A stretch of DNA of 64,000 nucleotides from Stercorarius parasiticus (GCA_013396915.1 VWZL01000584.1:6409-70408), one strand, 5' to 3'; numbered from the stretch's first letter, positions 12,891 through 26,111 are shown. Made by a program: numbers and translations. The notes: a model not told the origin generated them from the letters alone.

Positions 12891-13890
12891 AATCATAGAA
12901 TACCAGGTTAGAAGGGACCTCAAGGATCATCTGGTCCAACCTTTCGTGGCAAAAGCATGATCTAGACAAGATGGCCTAGCACCCTGTCCAGCTGAATCTT
13001 AAAAGTGTCCAATGATGGAGAATCCACCCCTTCCCTGGGGAGATTATTCCAATGGCTGATTGTTCCCATTGTGAAAAATTTTCCTCGTGTCCAATTGGAA
13101 TCTCCCCAGGAGTAACTTGTACCCATTACCCCTCATCTTTTCCATGGGACTCCTTGGAAAAAAGGAGTCTCCATCTTCTTTATAGCCACGCTTTAAATAC
13201 TGGGAACATGGTGATAACATCTCCCCTAAGCCTTCTTTTCTTAAGGCTGAACAAACCCAATTCTCTCAGCCTGCCCTCACACGTCAGGCTTCCCAGTCCT
13301 TTGATCATCTTGGTGGCCCTTCTCTGGACTCTTTCCAGCCTGTCCACATCTTTTTTGCATGGTGAGGACCAAAACTAAACACAGTATTACAGGTGTGGCC
13401 TGAAAAGTACTGAGTGGGATAAATAACTGCTTTATCTCTGCTGGTGATGCCTTTGTTGGTGCAACCCAGCATCCTGTTGGCTTTCTTTGCTGTTGCAGCA
13501 CACTGTTCGCTCATTGCGAGTGAGCCTGTTGTCCACCAGGACCCCCAGATCCCTTTCCACAGAGCTGCTCCCCAGCCAGGTAGATCCCAGCCTGTGCTAC
13601 ACTCCTGGATTATGTTTTCCCAGGTGCAAGACCTTACACTTGTCCTTGTGGAACTTCATAAGTTTCTTGTTAGCCCACTCTTCCAGCCTATCTAGGTCTT
13701 CTTGCACAGTGGCTCTCCCGTCTGAAGCGTCCACTTCCTTAGTCAGTTTGATGTCATCAGCAAACTTCATCAGGGTACACTTGGTCCCATCATACAGATC
13801 ACTTATGAAGATATTAAACAGCGTTGGGCCCAGTATCCATCCCTGGGGGACCCCACTTGTAACAGGTTGCCAATTTGAAAAGGAGCTATA
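12891..13890 (-). mobile_element. CR1 LINE, long 3' fragment, antisense
   Basis: The left edge is AATCATAGAAT followed by AGAAGGGACCTCAAGGATCATCTGGTCCAACC-type sequence, the reverse complement of the avian CR1 3' terminus. The next roughly 950 bases match the long non-coding 3' region of CR1 families, including blocks corresponding to GTTGTCCACCAGGACCCCCAG and GGGCCCAGTATC-CCCTGGGGGACC. The element is therefore inserted in minus orientation and truncated at its 5' end near 13890. Reverse transcriptase coding sequence was not seen. Open frames on either strand here (such as 13487-13891) are translations of this non-coding repeat. It is the longest mobile element in the window. Confidence 0.9.
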
Positions 13891-16800
13891 GTAATCAAAG
13901 AATGTCCTGTTGTCGTAAAAGCCAAAACCCTCATGACAGCACCAGACTCAGTTACCCATACATTTTTCACCTCTTGTCTAGATTATGCAGTAGGACATAG
14001 CAGAGTGTGAATCTTACGCTGCTTAGAAAACTCTAAGTAATAAAAAAAAAATGCTGAAATACATCTCTTCAGCACTTGAAATCTCTCCTTTTTTTCCTGC
14101 AGTGGCTGGCCACGAGCTCACAAAGTTGAATCAAATCCAGTGTCCCAGTCTTGCTTTAGACTATGGCATTTATCCTAGATTTCTAAAGATAAACTCTGCG
14201 TCAGCAAACTTCACCTTCTTTCCCATGGAAATCCCTACAAGGCTAAATGTACCTGTACAAGAGATAGTGTGGAATAATTGCCCTCAGAAACAGGAGGTCA
14301 TCACTATTTCTCCACCTACAGCTCCATGTGCTGGGAACACTTTACTGACCGTGCCTTCTCTAAATTGGAAATATCACAGTATTTCCTTTAAAAAGGCAAC
14401 AAAGAAAGCAAAACAAAGAAAATCACTATTAAAACAAACAGCACTGCACACACACACCTCTCCCTAGAGAAGGGATAAGACAACAAACAACGCATCAACA
14501 GGTGTTAGTTACATTGCTGAATGTGCAACTGGATGATACATACAACAGGAATTGTCACAGCTTGAAAATCTATATGCAATGGAAAATAATAGATGGAGTT
14601 TGGGAAATGGCACTAGAGAAATCTCTTCTAATCTGACACAATTAGCCTGTGTAGGCAAAATGATAACAGATTACAATGTTGAAGGAGAAATGAAGAGAAA
14701 ACAATTCATATTTTCTTCTCTAATTAAATGCTGAATGTGCTGTGGTTTCTACTGTTGTAGAAAACACATGGGGTAACTAGGTCATTTTACACTAGTTCCT
14801 GAAAAACGCTTTGGTTTTTGGGTTTTTTTAAAGTTTTAGCAGTTATTTTCGAGCTTTTCCCAAACCATTTTTTTCTTCTTGTTAAGCCACGTTTTCAAGG
14901 AAAGAAAAATAATTTTTAAGTCACTCTAGTCCTATACTGTGATTATTATTTTTTTTTTAGTTTCTAAGTGTATTGGTAGACAAACAAAACAAAATATACT
15001 GAAATATTTTAAATAAAGATTGGAATTTCAAAAGTAGTTTTTAGTATCAGATCCTTATTTATACACCTAAGTAGAAGCAAATCTTTTCTGGCAACCTGCT
15101 GCAATTATGGATGCAGTGCAATTGAAGACCTTCTCTTGTGGAACTCATTTGAAAAGGTGTTGATAGCCTGTGCGACAAGAAGTGCCTGTGCTCCCTCAAA
15201 CAGCTCTAGTGTTATGTTATCCTGTCAAAGAAGACACTGAAACATGACCATTAGTTACATGCTACAATGTAAAATAAATGATGATCCATGCATGGCCTTG
15301 TGCATTAAATGAAGTTGCAAATTAGGACAGTAAAATTATAAGTATTGTTCTTGACTCACCCATCTCTGCTGTTGCTTTGCCATCCTTGACTGAAATAGAT
15401 TCATGGTCATGATGGGAAATGAATGCTGACTGATGACAGGCAGCCTACAAATCTTTGCCTTCCTCCGCTCTCTCCACCCATGAGAAATACAACTGTGTTC
15501 CTCTCACTTTAGCCTGCTATTCATTGACTCCTAAATGTCTCAGTATAGTCTTCAAAAAGTTTATCTCCCGTAAGTGAGGGGAAATCTTTATTTGCAAACT
15601 TCATCTTGTAAAAATTCTAGCTATGCAACTTCAGAGTCTGTTTGTTACAAATGAGTTTAATGTACCTACCCAAAATCAATTCTGTCACAGAAAAGTTCTC
15701 TAATTACATTTTACTGCTATTACTGAATTTATTGCTTTTACAGATAACATCATTCACACATAGAATGTACTTAAATGGAAGAATAATGTCTCTTAAAATA
15801 ATTGTTAAGATATTTATGGTTAAATACAAGTGAACAATCTGTAACTGAAGGATATTTTTAAAGCTCATTCCACATCTTGATCCACCCCAGCCTTTAATGG
15901 CTGAGGTGATAATAGCAAAAATGACATAGTTATACATCTGCCTGTGTTTATCCATCAGTCATGTTCTTTTTTTTGGTACCACAGTATATTTTCCTACAGC
16001 AGTATAGACAAATTCCAGTGTTTTGTCAGCCTCAAACAATAATACATAACGAAATTTCCAATATCAAAGCCATAAGACTTCTTAATTGTGATGAATCATT
16101 GGAATAAATGTGAAGATTATTCTTCAATAACAGTTTAGTGGGTTTATAATCCAGATTTTTCTACTCAGCATTAGCCTTTTTTCTCTGTCTTAAAAGTGAT
16201 TCTTTGAAATAAGTAACAGAGTTCAAGTGTGCCTAAGAAACCAGGTTAGCAGGAAGGACAATGTCTCTCCCCAAAAGAGTGAAGCAGTGCTGACCACTAA
16301 AAGGCAGGCACAAAAATCTGCCTTATTTGTCTGGTTTTCAAACTGTTTCAGTCCTTCGTGTGTGCTTTCTGTTTCTACACAGCAAGCACATGACAGGACC
16401 TGACACGTATATAAATAGGAATGAAAGTGTCTGCAGTTGTTGTGCTGAGAGTCCATGTGTTACCATTTCTCGTTTTCCTCAGAAGGCCAAGGGAGAAGCA
16501 TTTCCACAGTTGTCTTCCAAAGCTGTCTGCATTAGCTTGGGAAAAATAGCCCAAAGATCATCACAGCCAGCACAAGTGGATCACCTCGGGGTGCCTCTTC
16601 AGCTTTCAGGGATTTGCAAGAGATTTGGAAGGTTTGCAGTCTGGATCCAAATTGGCTTAGCTCGTAGATTTTAGATTAAGTCATATCAATCCAGTGATGT
16701 TAGGGACTGCCAGGGACAATGAGAAGGGCCACCTAAGCCACTTCTTCGTGGGAACTGTCTGTGTAGTTTTCTGAGCTTACAGAATAGTTGCTACACTCAT

Positions 16801-17774
16801 TTGGGCTCCCTGTCCTGATCACCCTACAACAGAAAGGCATGGAGAATCTGCTTTAAGTCTGTGTCTGTTCCACATAGCTTTTTTTTACCCTTTAAAAAGC
16901 CTCAGTTGTATCCCTAAGCAGACAGTTCCTTGGAAGCCTGTTCTGCCTAACCTGTATTGTCAATGCAGGTAGAAGCAGGGAATCTGACAATTGATTAGTG
17001 TTCCAGAATTGTGCTAATCATGACAAATGTTAGTATTGTGCAGTCTGGACAAAGACAGGCTCTTGCAAACTGTGTAGGAAAGGTTCAAGAATTTATGACT
17101 GTAAGCATCCTTCTGTAAAGTGGAACTTCTCTGTGCGATAGCTAGGATGTGGTAAATGACCTTGTTGACACTTCTAGTCTCTTTCAATACAAATTAGAAC
17201 ATGTTAGCCTAAACTGAAAGCATCTCTTTAAGCCACTTCAACACAATCTGTAAGAATGTGTATGCCTGTGCCCTTTCTTGCTGTTCATGAAGCTTCAACT
17301 GTAAATATTGCTGATACTGACACATATGTTCTGTAGCTAGTTTGTAGGCATATCCATCCCTCCACCCCCTCGAGGAAGAAGAGCATATTCCTTTTGGGTT
17401 ACTGCAGTTGAATTCCTTCCATAACTGGTCCTTCCATCTCATTTATGTGTTTAAGGAGGGATATTGATTCCCAGTCATATCTATTCTTCTTTGCATATCA
17501 GTGCAACAGAGGGAAAGACCTAACTTTTTCCTCCTCAGATTCTCTCTTTTAAGAGAAGTCAGCAAGTCCCTGTGAAAAAGGAAGGCTACTAATGTGTTAC
17601 TTCTTTCACAACCTATGGCTAATGCTCACTCTGCTAAAGGACTAATAACTAGGCAAAGCCAGCCACCTTATGGGAAGATACACTTAAGAATATAGATCAG
17701 AAATATTTGGATATTCTTGACATGGTGTTATTGAGTTATTGTCAACAGGAAAAAGGGGAGTTATATCTACTCAG
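13891..17774. other. Non-coding sequence, no gene seen
   Basis: A 138-codon frame at 14051-14467 is among the longest here and follows a pyrimidine-rich stretch ending in CTGCAG near 14101, but its translation shows no domain and no matching donor was identified. A short CA repeat lies near 14447-14456. The rest shows nothing recognisable. Confidence 0.5.
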
Positions 17775-17968
17775 CATAGAGTCATACAATCATAGAATAA
17801 TTTAGGTTGGAAAATACCCTTAAGATCAAGTCCAACTGCAAAGCTAAGACTGCCAAATCCACCACTAAACCACGTCCCTAAGAACCATGTCTACAATGGC
17901 AGACGCAATGATAGGAAAACCATGTCCCTAAGCGCCACATCTACCATGGTAGACGCATGATAGGAAAG
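17775..17968 (-). mobile_element. CR1 LINE 3' fragment with internal duplication
   Basis: CATAGAGTCATACAATCATA, then GAATAATTTAGGTTGGAAAA and a CTTAAGATCAAGTCCAACT block, are the reverse complement of a CR1 3' end, followed by the CCACTAAACCACGTCCCTAAG block of that family. The CR1 match fades near 17898. The downstream part, 17870-17968, consists of two 50-bp tandem copies that include both CR1 sequence and adjoining non-CR1 sequence. Confidence 0.8.
17870..17968. repeat. 50-bp tandem duplication, two copies
   Basis: Copy one (17870-17919) begins CCACGTCCCTAAG and copy two (17920-17968) begins CCATGTCCCTAAG. Both continue through GCAGACGC/GTAGACGC and end ATGATAGGAAA. Identity is about 84% by eye, with one single-base deletion in copy two. 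Confidence 0.85.
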
Positions 17969-18296
17969 TGAACAGGACTGCCAGAGTAAGGTGAGAGAAG
18001 GCCACATTATTAGACTGTTCTCCACACAGCTCTGCTTATCACATACCCTCACCAACACCCTTGTAGACTCCTGGGATGAGACAGTGTTCCTCTACCACAG
18101 AATTTCTGCCTCTCTGGGTAGAGTGTAGCTGTTCTTAAAAAAAAATGACTAATAGATTTTGCATGAGGCAGATAAGATAGTGCCCTCTAGGCTCTTGCCA
18201 GCTGATAATCAAGTGGCTCATCACCTGATACAAAGAGAAAGGAAATAGGGAAGATGCACTTTAAACAACAAATATTTCTTTTCCCACTTTCTTTGA

Positions 18297-18367
18297 TCAT
18301 AGAATCATAGAATCATAGAATCTTCATGGTTGAAAGGACCTTTGAGATCATCAAGTCTAACCATACT
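18297..18367 (-). mobile_element. Short CR1 LINE 3' end, antisense
   Basis: Three consecutive ATCATAGA-type units form the 3' terminal microsatellite of CR1 in reverse complement. They are followed by TTCATGGTTGAAAGGACC and TTTGAGATCATCAAGTCTAACC. The copy is severely 5'-truncated, as is usual for CR1. It is immediately followed by a 20-bp imperfect duplication. Confidence 0.85.
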
Positions 18368-18398
18368 TGATGTTTTCTAACCATACATTGTTTTCTAA
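18361..18398. repeat. Short imperfect tandem duplication
   Basis: CCATACTTGATGTTTTCTAA (18361-18380) is followed directly by CCATACATTGTTTTCTAA (18381-18398). The second copy is two bases shorter and has few differences. It sits at the truncated edge of the CR1 copy. Confidence 0.75.
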
Positions 18399-20670
18399 AG
18401 GGGGGAGTGGTGTTGGGAGAGGTCGAGGAATCCCATCATAGCTCTTTTTATTCCCACCTAAAGACCTCATGATTTGAAGTAAGATGGCTCATGGTTCCCA
18501 GCCAGTCTATGAAAAAGAAATTCAGAGGAAACACCTTTCAGTTTTCCCTCAGGAACATACAGCCTCCCAGTGCTCAAGAACTGGGAGTGTGAGCTTGAGG
18601 TATGAACATGAATCTCCTGTGAAGTAGTTTATTCCAGCACCCCTGTATTTCTGTTTCACTTACCTACTTCCTGGCCTCTCCCTCTTATGAATAGAATGAG
18701 TATCTGTAGCCCTTTATTCCTGCATGGTTTAATGAACCAGCTACAGAAGGCAAATATAATGGCTCCTGTAGCACTTGTGTAAAGAAGAATAAGAATAGTA
18801 AACATCACAGCAGATGTTGCTACTCTTCCCAGCATTATTCAGTTCCAGACAATCTACTTTCCATTAATGAAGAAAAATACAAATGCAGAATCTGGCAGTT
18901 GAGAGGGAGAAATAAAGGAGTATTGTGAGTGAATCGGAGTTTGTTATGAAGGGGCATTACAATTGCTAGTGCTAAGGGGTATTTACACATCGCTCACTTT
19001 CTGTGTAACGACTGACCTTTTCTAAAATGTATGTGTATATGGTGTGTGGCTGCTAGCTACCTGGTGCTCAAGCGCAAGCTTTTCTCATATGCTGCATGTA
19101 ACAGTCATACTTAAATTCGCAGAATGAATTGTATAACAGTTTCTTGACTGGGAAGGAGATTCAATAGTCACAGAGAAAATCCACAGCTGTCTGCGCTAAG
19201 ATCTTAATGTCTTCTGAATGTTTGTCTCTGCTCACTTGCTCTTCTTGTGGTTTTGTTCTATTTTTAATCTTCTTTATGACAAGACAGCATTACTGAATAC
19301 TGATGAGACAAAACATAGTTCAGTCCCAGGCAATACGTTTTTTACTCATTTTTTGTGAGGCCTCAGTATCTGACCTGCAGTATTTTGCATACTGTTTCAG
19401 GCAGCTTAGGCTGATGGATTGTATTCTGCTGTTATTTGGGGGTGTGGGGATAGAAGGTAAAAGGAGACTGGTAACAGAAAACACCCGAGACAATCAGGTT
19501 TTTAAACTTTTGCCTGTCTAAGTTTTCCTCTGCCAGTAGATCTTATTTTTCAATATCTAAATGATTTTTGTAAAATATCAGATGAGATGTCCTCTACCTA
19601 AGGAACTATCAACATTAGATAGATCTTCAGCTCATGTAGTTGCTGTGTCTTCAAGGCACAAGAGCTTTATAGGGCTGAGCTATGTGTGACTAGCTTACTG
19701 CAATGGTATAATATACACATTTGAGGTTAACTGTAGTGAAATCTGCACCATATTTCTACCTGCAGTGTTATGGCTATAGAAATCGTGTGCAATTAAGCTA
19801 ATTTTGATTGCAACAAGATCTATAAGCAAGCTAGTAGTTTGAAAATTGGGTCACTTAGATAAATCCCTTAATGGATTTAGTTGAACACAGTAGCCTTAAT
19901 AGTTAATAAAATTACTGAAGGGTAAATTGAGCCACTTGGAATATCTATATAAACTATTCCTCCTGAGGTGGGTGCCTGAAATAGAACCGAGTGTCTACAA
20001 AAACCACAAACCCAATAAAATCTTGATCATATTTCTGCATGACTCCTCCCTAAGTCTACATGTTTCAAAAGAGGAATTAAAATGACTGTGGTGCACAAAG
20101 CTTTCCTCAGCAGCATTGCTCATTCCATATGCAATTATTTATTTATGTATGCATGGTTTCTCCAGTATACCTCCCTTAGCGCATTTGAGTTATCAATTCT
20201 AGAAATCAATAAAACACATCTGGTAAGTAAAATTTGGAGGGTATCATGCTGTGATAGCTTTTGTAATACTTCCTGCATTCATTATTAATGGTTCATTATG
20301 GAATTAATAATTTAAAGTTATCTTTGATAATTTTAACAGTCCCCATTCTGTTATGGTTTTATTATTATTATTATATGTTATTTGGGTATGACTTTGTGTT
20401 CTGGGACTAATATCCTTCATATATTTTCAAAGCTTCAGGGACTAATCAAAATACGGTAAAGCTCAGGGAAAATGAATATATAAATGTTACTTAATATCAA
20501 GAAAAGGTAAGTTGTATGTGAACCTCTTTTTTTTTTTTCTTTCTTTGAAGCCTTCTGCTTTTTCCTATATCAGTAATTCACTGTTCTCATATTCACTTTA
20601 CAGATATAAGGGGTCTATCACTTCTGGGACCTAAATAAAGTTGAGGTTGAGAATTCCACCATTTGAATCA
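18399..20670. other. Non-coding sequence, no gene seen
   Basis: No exon or repeat was recognised apart from a T tract at 20527-20538 and a short TTA-rich run near 20360-20375. Open frames are short and without domains. Confidence 0.55.
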
Positions 20671-20688
20671 NNNNNNNNNNNNNNNNNN
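20671..20688. other. Assembly gap (18 N)
   Basis: Eighteen consecutive N. The flanks show no obvious repeat that would explain the break. The true missing length is not known from the sequence. Confidence 0.97.
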
Positions 20689-22577
20689 TCCAACAGTTCT
20701 TGTAGCTGAAGATAGCACCAGTCCAAACAGGAAAGTGTTGGATTTTCAGTATCAGTATCAACCTATCACTGAAAAGAGAGAAAGCTAATTCTTAGGTGGG
20801 TTGAACAACAGAATCAGTGGTGACCAGTGATTTAAAAAGAAAGTATTTTGTCTATGATATATTAAGTCCTTTTATATACTGAGGTACAGAGAATCCAGTA
20901 TTAAAACATTTAAAAAAAAAAAAAAAAAGGCTGTATAACTTCCTAACGTCCTAGTGGAACTATCTCAGAACAATTGTTCTAGAAAAATATTTTGTTCTCA
21001 AATCTCCACGTAGCAGTGGCAACAAGAAAGGAAGAATATCACTGTTTAATAAAGATACAACTTAACCTAATTTGAGTCAAAAAGAGTTTTACTGTTAATC
21101 TCGGTGATATCATGCTTTAATCTCTATGATTTCGCATATTTTTTATCTCCATGATCTTCACGATTTCTTGCTCAGTAAAACCTTGCAGAGCAAACATGTT
21201 GTGCGTAATATGTAACATGTAGAGCTGCATACATATTCTCTAGTGAGAGGAAGATTTTCATCAGGAATAACATATTTGATTTCTAGTTAATATGTCAATT
21301 ACTCGTAATACTTTACTTTTTTCAGATTGTTCTACTTTTTGTACAGATTATATATATTTACCTACCTCAAATCGCATTGCACCAATGGGTAAAAAATATT
21401 TAGATTTAAGAATAAGAAAATTTAATTGTTACATATACTCATATTTTAAATATAATAATGAAAAGGTATTGAATATAAGATGGGGCTTAAAATATATATT
21501 TGAATGGTCAAACCCCAAATATAAACATTTATTTAGAAAAAACCTCTCTTTTCATTTCCCATGTCAATGACACAGGGAATCAGGTCATTTATAGTTCGTA
21601 AGATGGGAGACTGGATAAAGAAGAATAGAACTGAGTTCCAAGTTTGGTGCCAGTTGAGGACTTGGTGAGACTGCAGCTAACATCAGTAATGTGGGAGAAG
21701 AACTGCTGAGAGGAAAAGCATGCAGGATTGGAGGACAGATAGATCTGGAGAATCCCAAACTTTACGGTTCAGTAGGCAGATTTTCCATCTGCAAAAGGAA
21801 GAATGCTAATTTTGTTGAAGTCTGTGTATCAAAGAGCATCCTTGAGAACTTCAGAAATAGATTTTATTCTACTTTTGAAGCTGTCACTGAGGAGAAGTCT
21901 CTTTCCTTTTTTTTTTTTTNAGTTGGACATTTTTTAGGCAGTAACATGCCTACTAAAATAACTGAAGTCATTTTGAGGAAAAATAAGTCCTCCAGCTTTC
22001 TGAGCAGAGACTCCTTGGAGGCAATGGAACCATTTATTCTATATAACTCAGTTTGCTGAGGATTCTTCTCAAAGTAACACTGCTAGAAAAACTCCAGTGA
22101 GTTTGGAGTAGGAAAGATCAGTCAATGGGAGAGAGCTCTTTCAGAATGTACTCAGACAAACTGTTACAAGTGTCTTCATTTGGGCAATAAAGATCACCAT
22201 CATTTTGTGCACCTGCTCCAGAAAGAACTAGCAAATACCGTGACAGGAGCCACTGAAAAGGAAGCAATAATCCAGTTTTTGTACTGTGTGTGTTTCCTTT
22301 TAGAAACTGGATGGAAAAACTACCTGGTTTCTTGCAGATCACAGTGTAGTTTTTTGATGCTTATGTATTTCCAACACTTTGCCTCAGACTAGATGCTTTT
22401 CTACTGCTACATAGAAATAAAAGCAGCTTTTAGAAAATTCCAAGAGTAGGAGAGACTGTTGCAATCCTGTGGTCTTCACTTCTGTATAGAACAGGCCATA
22501 GGATTCCCTGGAATTAATTGTTGCTTTGAGTCCAATAGCTGCCGCTGTAATTAGAGCTTTTCTCTTAGATAATCGTT
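20689..22577. other. Non-coding sequence with poly-A and poly-T tracts
   Basis: An A tract at 20912-20928 and a T tract at 21907-21919 followed by a single N (21920) are the only marked features. The 122-codon frame at 21691-22059 runs through the poly-T tract and the N and has no recognisable domain. It is not supported as a gene. Confidence 0.5.
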
Positions 22578-23015
22578 TAATTATTTTTGTTGTCCTTTGA
22601 AGTGTGTACTTCTTCAGTGTACTTCTGCAGATACTAGAAACAAATACAGTATTCCAGAGTGATTTACTGAGTTGCCAGTACTGAGGAAATATAGCCTGTT
22701 TCTTCCTATTTGATGCTTTCTTACTTGTTATGCCTAAGGATCATGTAAATCTACTTAGTGCTCACTATTTCTCTACAAACTCACTTTCTTATAGTCATCA
22801 GTATTTCCATGTTCTTAGCAGAGTCATTGTTTTCTAGGACAGATAAGTTCCCTTTCCTGTAAACATGGCTTACGTTCTTTGTCACAGACCTGCAAATTTC
22901 CATTTGAAATACTTAATCTTGCATGCTTACCAAAAAAGATCCAATACTTTGTTTCAGGGGCCTGTCTTCTTCATTATTTTTATTCCATTTGTCTTTTTAT
23001 CAGTAATTATCTCTC
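22578..23015 (-). mobile_element. Ancient CR1/L3-like LINE fragment, antisense
   Basis: Read on the + strand, the order of blocks follows the non-coding 3' region of old amniote CR1/L3-type LINEs in reverse complement: TTTTTGTTGTCCTTTGAAG, then ACAGTATTCCAGAGTGATTT, then CCTAAGGATCATGTAAATCT, then CCTTTCCTGTAAACATGGC with TTACGTTCTTTGTCACAGA, then GGGGCCTGTCTTCTTCATTA. Divergence is much higher than in the 12891 copy, and the terminal AATCATAG repeat is absent. Assignment is by pattern and block order. Confidence 0.6.
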
Positions 23016-26000
23016 CAGATGTGCACGTTACCTTAGTGGATGCTCTATAAAACTGGGTATGTAAGATAAGTAGCTAGTGAGATCCATATTGTCTTTCTTT
23101 GTTGCATGGAAGTATTTATGAAATTTTGAGTTTTCCAGCACATGTAAGACATTAGATATTTCCTACTATTTGATTTCAACACATAAAATCCGAGAACAAA
23201 ATGAATACAGCTGATAATATTCCTATTATTACTCACTCTTCAGTATTCAACAGAAGCCCAAAAGTAAGATACCTTTCATACTAGCTTTAAGGAATTACCA
23301 GGCTTAGTAAAAAGCCTCCTTGTCATCATCTCTCAAGATGGTTTTCATCAAGTTATGTATCATCAAATGGAGAGTTGATATAATAATGCAACCAGCTTGT
23401 TCAAGCTGGATCCATCATGTACAAGGGATTCGTCCTATCATACTGTGTTGTTTTATACATTTTGACAGACAATACCAAGCTAATTTAAATGCAATGTATT
23501 AGTAAATAAATACAAATTGTTGCCTCACATTCTCGTTATTTGAATTTTAAGTTGAAAGATAGCTATTATCTCTCCATTGGATCTGTCAAGTTAACACATA
23601 TATGCATTTTACAATGATAAATGTATGAGCTACGGTCTTTTGGCAAGAAGTTATTTTGACCCTTATCATCTTTTCAGGGGCATCAGTTTAACACACTTGT
23701 GTTTTCATGCATAAGGAGTTTTATAGGTCCTACAATGTATATATAGGCAATGTGCCTTATGTGAGTTTGATATAAATCATGTTTCTTCTGTCCATTTAAG
23801 ATGTTTGCAGTTATGGGCCTCATTAATGTCATAATATATGTTGTATAGGATACATAATCAGGAATACTGAAAAGTGTGAGGATCTAATTTAAGGCTCAGG
23901 GCTATAACCCCGAGGAATTTTCACTGACATTAATGGGAGTCACACATACAAAAGCATTCATTGACTTACAAAATTCATATTCCTTCATCAATGATATCAG
24001 TAATTTTTAAGAAATAACTAAAATTTCTATCAAACTTGGCCACTGTACACTAAACATAGTCCCTTAGCACAATGCAATAATGGTTAGAGAAATTAAAGTC
24101 TTTCTGAAAATAGCATGCTAATAAATCTTTTAAAGATTGAGAATCTTCCAACTATGTAACTTACAGATATAATGTGCCTGGTTGAAAGCTTTCCTTTGAA
24201 AGTGTTTTTAGACAGTTTGGGAGTTGGTTTATGTTTCTGGAGAAATTAAATTAGTCACAAAAAATGGCTGTTTCTTCAGAAAATGTCAATACCTTATAAA
24301 AAATGAAACCATGTATTTCAGTCAAAGAACAAAATCTAAAGTGATTTGATGTGCCACTAAAGAATCTCATGGAAATGTTGTGTAGGTGCCTGATATTCTC
24401 ACTGTCTTCCATGAGCTAGACTATACTGGCTAGATGGGCCAGTACATCTAGAGAAGGTAGTAGGTCTAAGAATGCTAGCATTGTTCTTTGAACTTTGAAA
24501 AAAAAAAAAAAGAGATTGTTTGAATTGAAATTTGAGCTAATACTTTAAAATGGAAAGACACAATTCTCGCTGAGGTAAAAAACCAGGCATATTTATGAAC
24601 AACTATGTAACAGCAACCAATTTTCCTTTATGAAGTCCTTCTAGCCTGGGCCCCCTGAACCAGCTATGGTTCAGATTATGCTCCTGGGTGTTTGCCAGCT
24701 AAAACTGCTGCCAGACGAGTGCAGATGGGAACTATAATCCTCAGAGTGAGCTGAAAATCAGCATTTGTAGAAGGGACTCAACTTCCAGACACAGATGAAT
24801 GTCAGAGGGATAACAGTTCTCTCTTTCTTTGTAAGAAACATGAAAGTCATAGCATGGGAGGGTGATTTGGTATAGCTCAGGAAGTATTGTGGATGTGATT
24901 TATACAAACATTTAAATTAAGAATAGTGAAGGTCACAAGCATTATATTTGCTTTATATATATGTCATATTTGGTCTCTCAGACTCTGACATCAGATCTCA
25001 ACCTTGAGCTAAATCAAGGTCTGAGTATGGCTAAGAGCTTATATAAACTGGAGCAGCTTCAAGGTCTATTTTGTTATTTAGGGACTGCCAAAAATTAGAG
25101 GTCCTCTGCTCCCTAGGAGTCATTTATCCCCAGGGCTGCATGTTTTTCTGGATGCTGGAGTCAAAGTGGCCGGAGAGGAGCTAAAGACTGGCCTATTATA
25201 TCTATATTTTTATCTGTCCCCCACGCTGTTAGGTATATCAGATTTTATTATTCCAAATTATTTGCCTTTGACATACTGCATTCTGAAAGTGTATTTATAG
25301 AAATGTTATTAAAGAAGTCAACCTTTCATTGCTGAAAGTATTCTATGATGCTATTTCCCCCTAACAAAATCATAGTGGAATGTTGGAACAGACAGCTTTA
25401 TAATAAGATAGAATGTAATTGATAATGCACACATACTTGATAGTGAAAAATGAGACTGTCACCAGCCTCATGGAAAATCATTTTGGTAGAACAACCTTGC
25501 AACTGAAAGAAAAGAAATAACCCAAAACAGAAAACTGGTGTCTATTAAAATTGTCTCTCACACTGCTTTCCTATTCCATGCTGGTTTACCACTTATTCCT
25601 TGATTAGAGCATCTTTGATCTCATTTGTCATTATCAAATCATTGGCCATACTAATGTTTCTCTGAAAGACCAATAGACTGAAATAATCTGTAAACCAGAC
25701 ACTTCACACGGCGGAATTCAACCAATCTTACTTGTTTTGAATAATACCTTATTCCATACCTGCTTCTATTATTCTTTTTTGTGCATCTGTGCTCACTTGC
25801 ACTCTGAAGGGTTTTAAATAAACATTCTAATCTATTCTTATTAATTAATAAAGAATTAGTCCAGTGAGAAAAGTCTTGTAACCTTCTTCAAACACATAAA
25901 GGTTACTAAAAATCTAGAGGAGACACATTGCTCATAGTAGTATATAAAGGCTTTATACTCTGAGTAATGGTATAAATTTAAAGGAAGTACATTGAGAGTG

Positions 26001-26111
26001 AAGAGATACAACACGTATTTCTAATAACCTAAAACTGAAAATATATTTCAGAAGAGGCAAAGAAAGTCCCCTGATATGCATGTTCCTGCACCATCGAAGT
26101 TAATGCATTAA
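23016..26111. other. Non-coding sequence, one old repeat trace
   Basis: No gene. Around 23881-23955 a passage with GGGCTATAACCCCGAGG and GACATTAATGGGAGTCAC resembles a degraded copy of the palindromic amniote repeat better seen at 42444 and 62041. An A tract lies at 24498-24511. The remainder looks unique. Confidence 0.45.

Noticed and set aside
13487..13891. 134-codon plus-strand open frame
   Set aside because: It lies entirely within the antisense CR1 3' region. It is a translation of repeat sequence, not a gene.
14051..14467. 138-codon open frame following a CTGCAG acceptor-like site
   Set aside because: No recognisable domain, no clear donor, and ordinary composition. A frame of this length is expected by chance in 64 kb read in six frames.
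21691..22059. 122-codon plus-strand open frame
   Set aside because: It depends on reading through a poly-T tract and an ambiguous base at 21920, and shows no domain.
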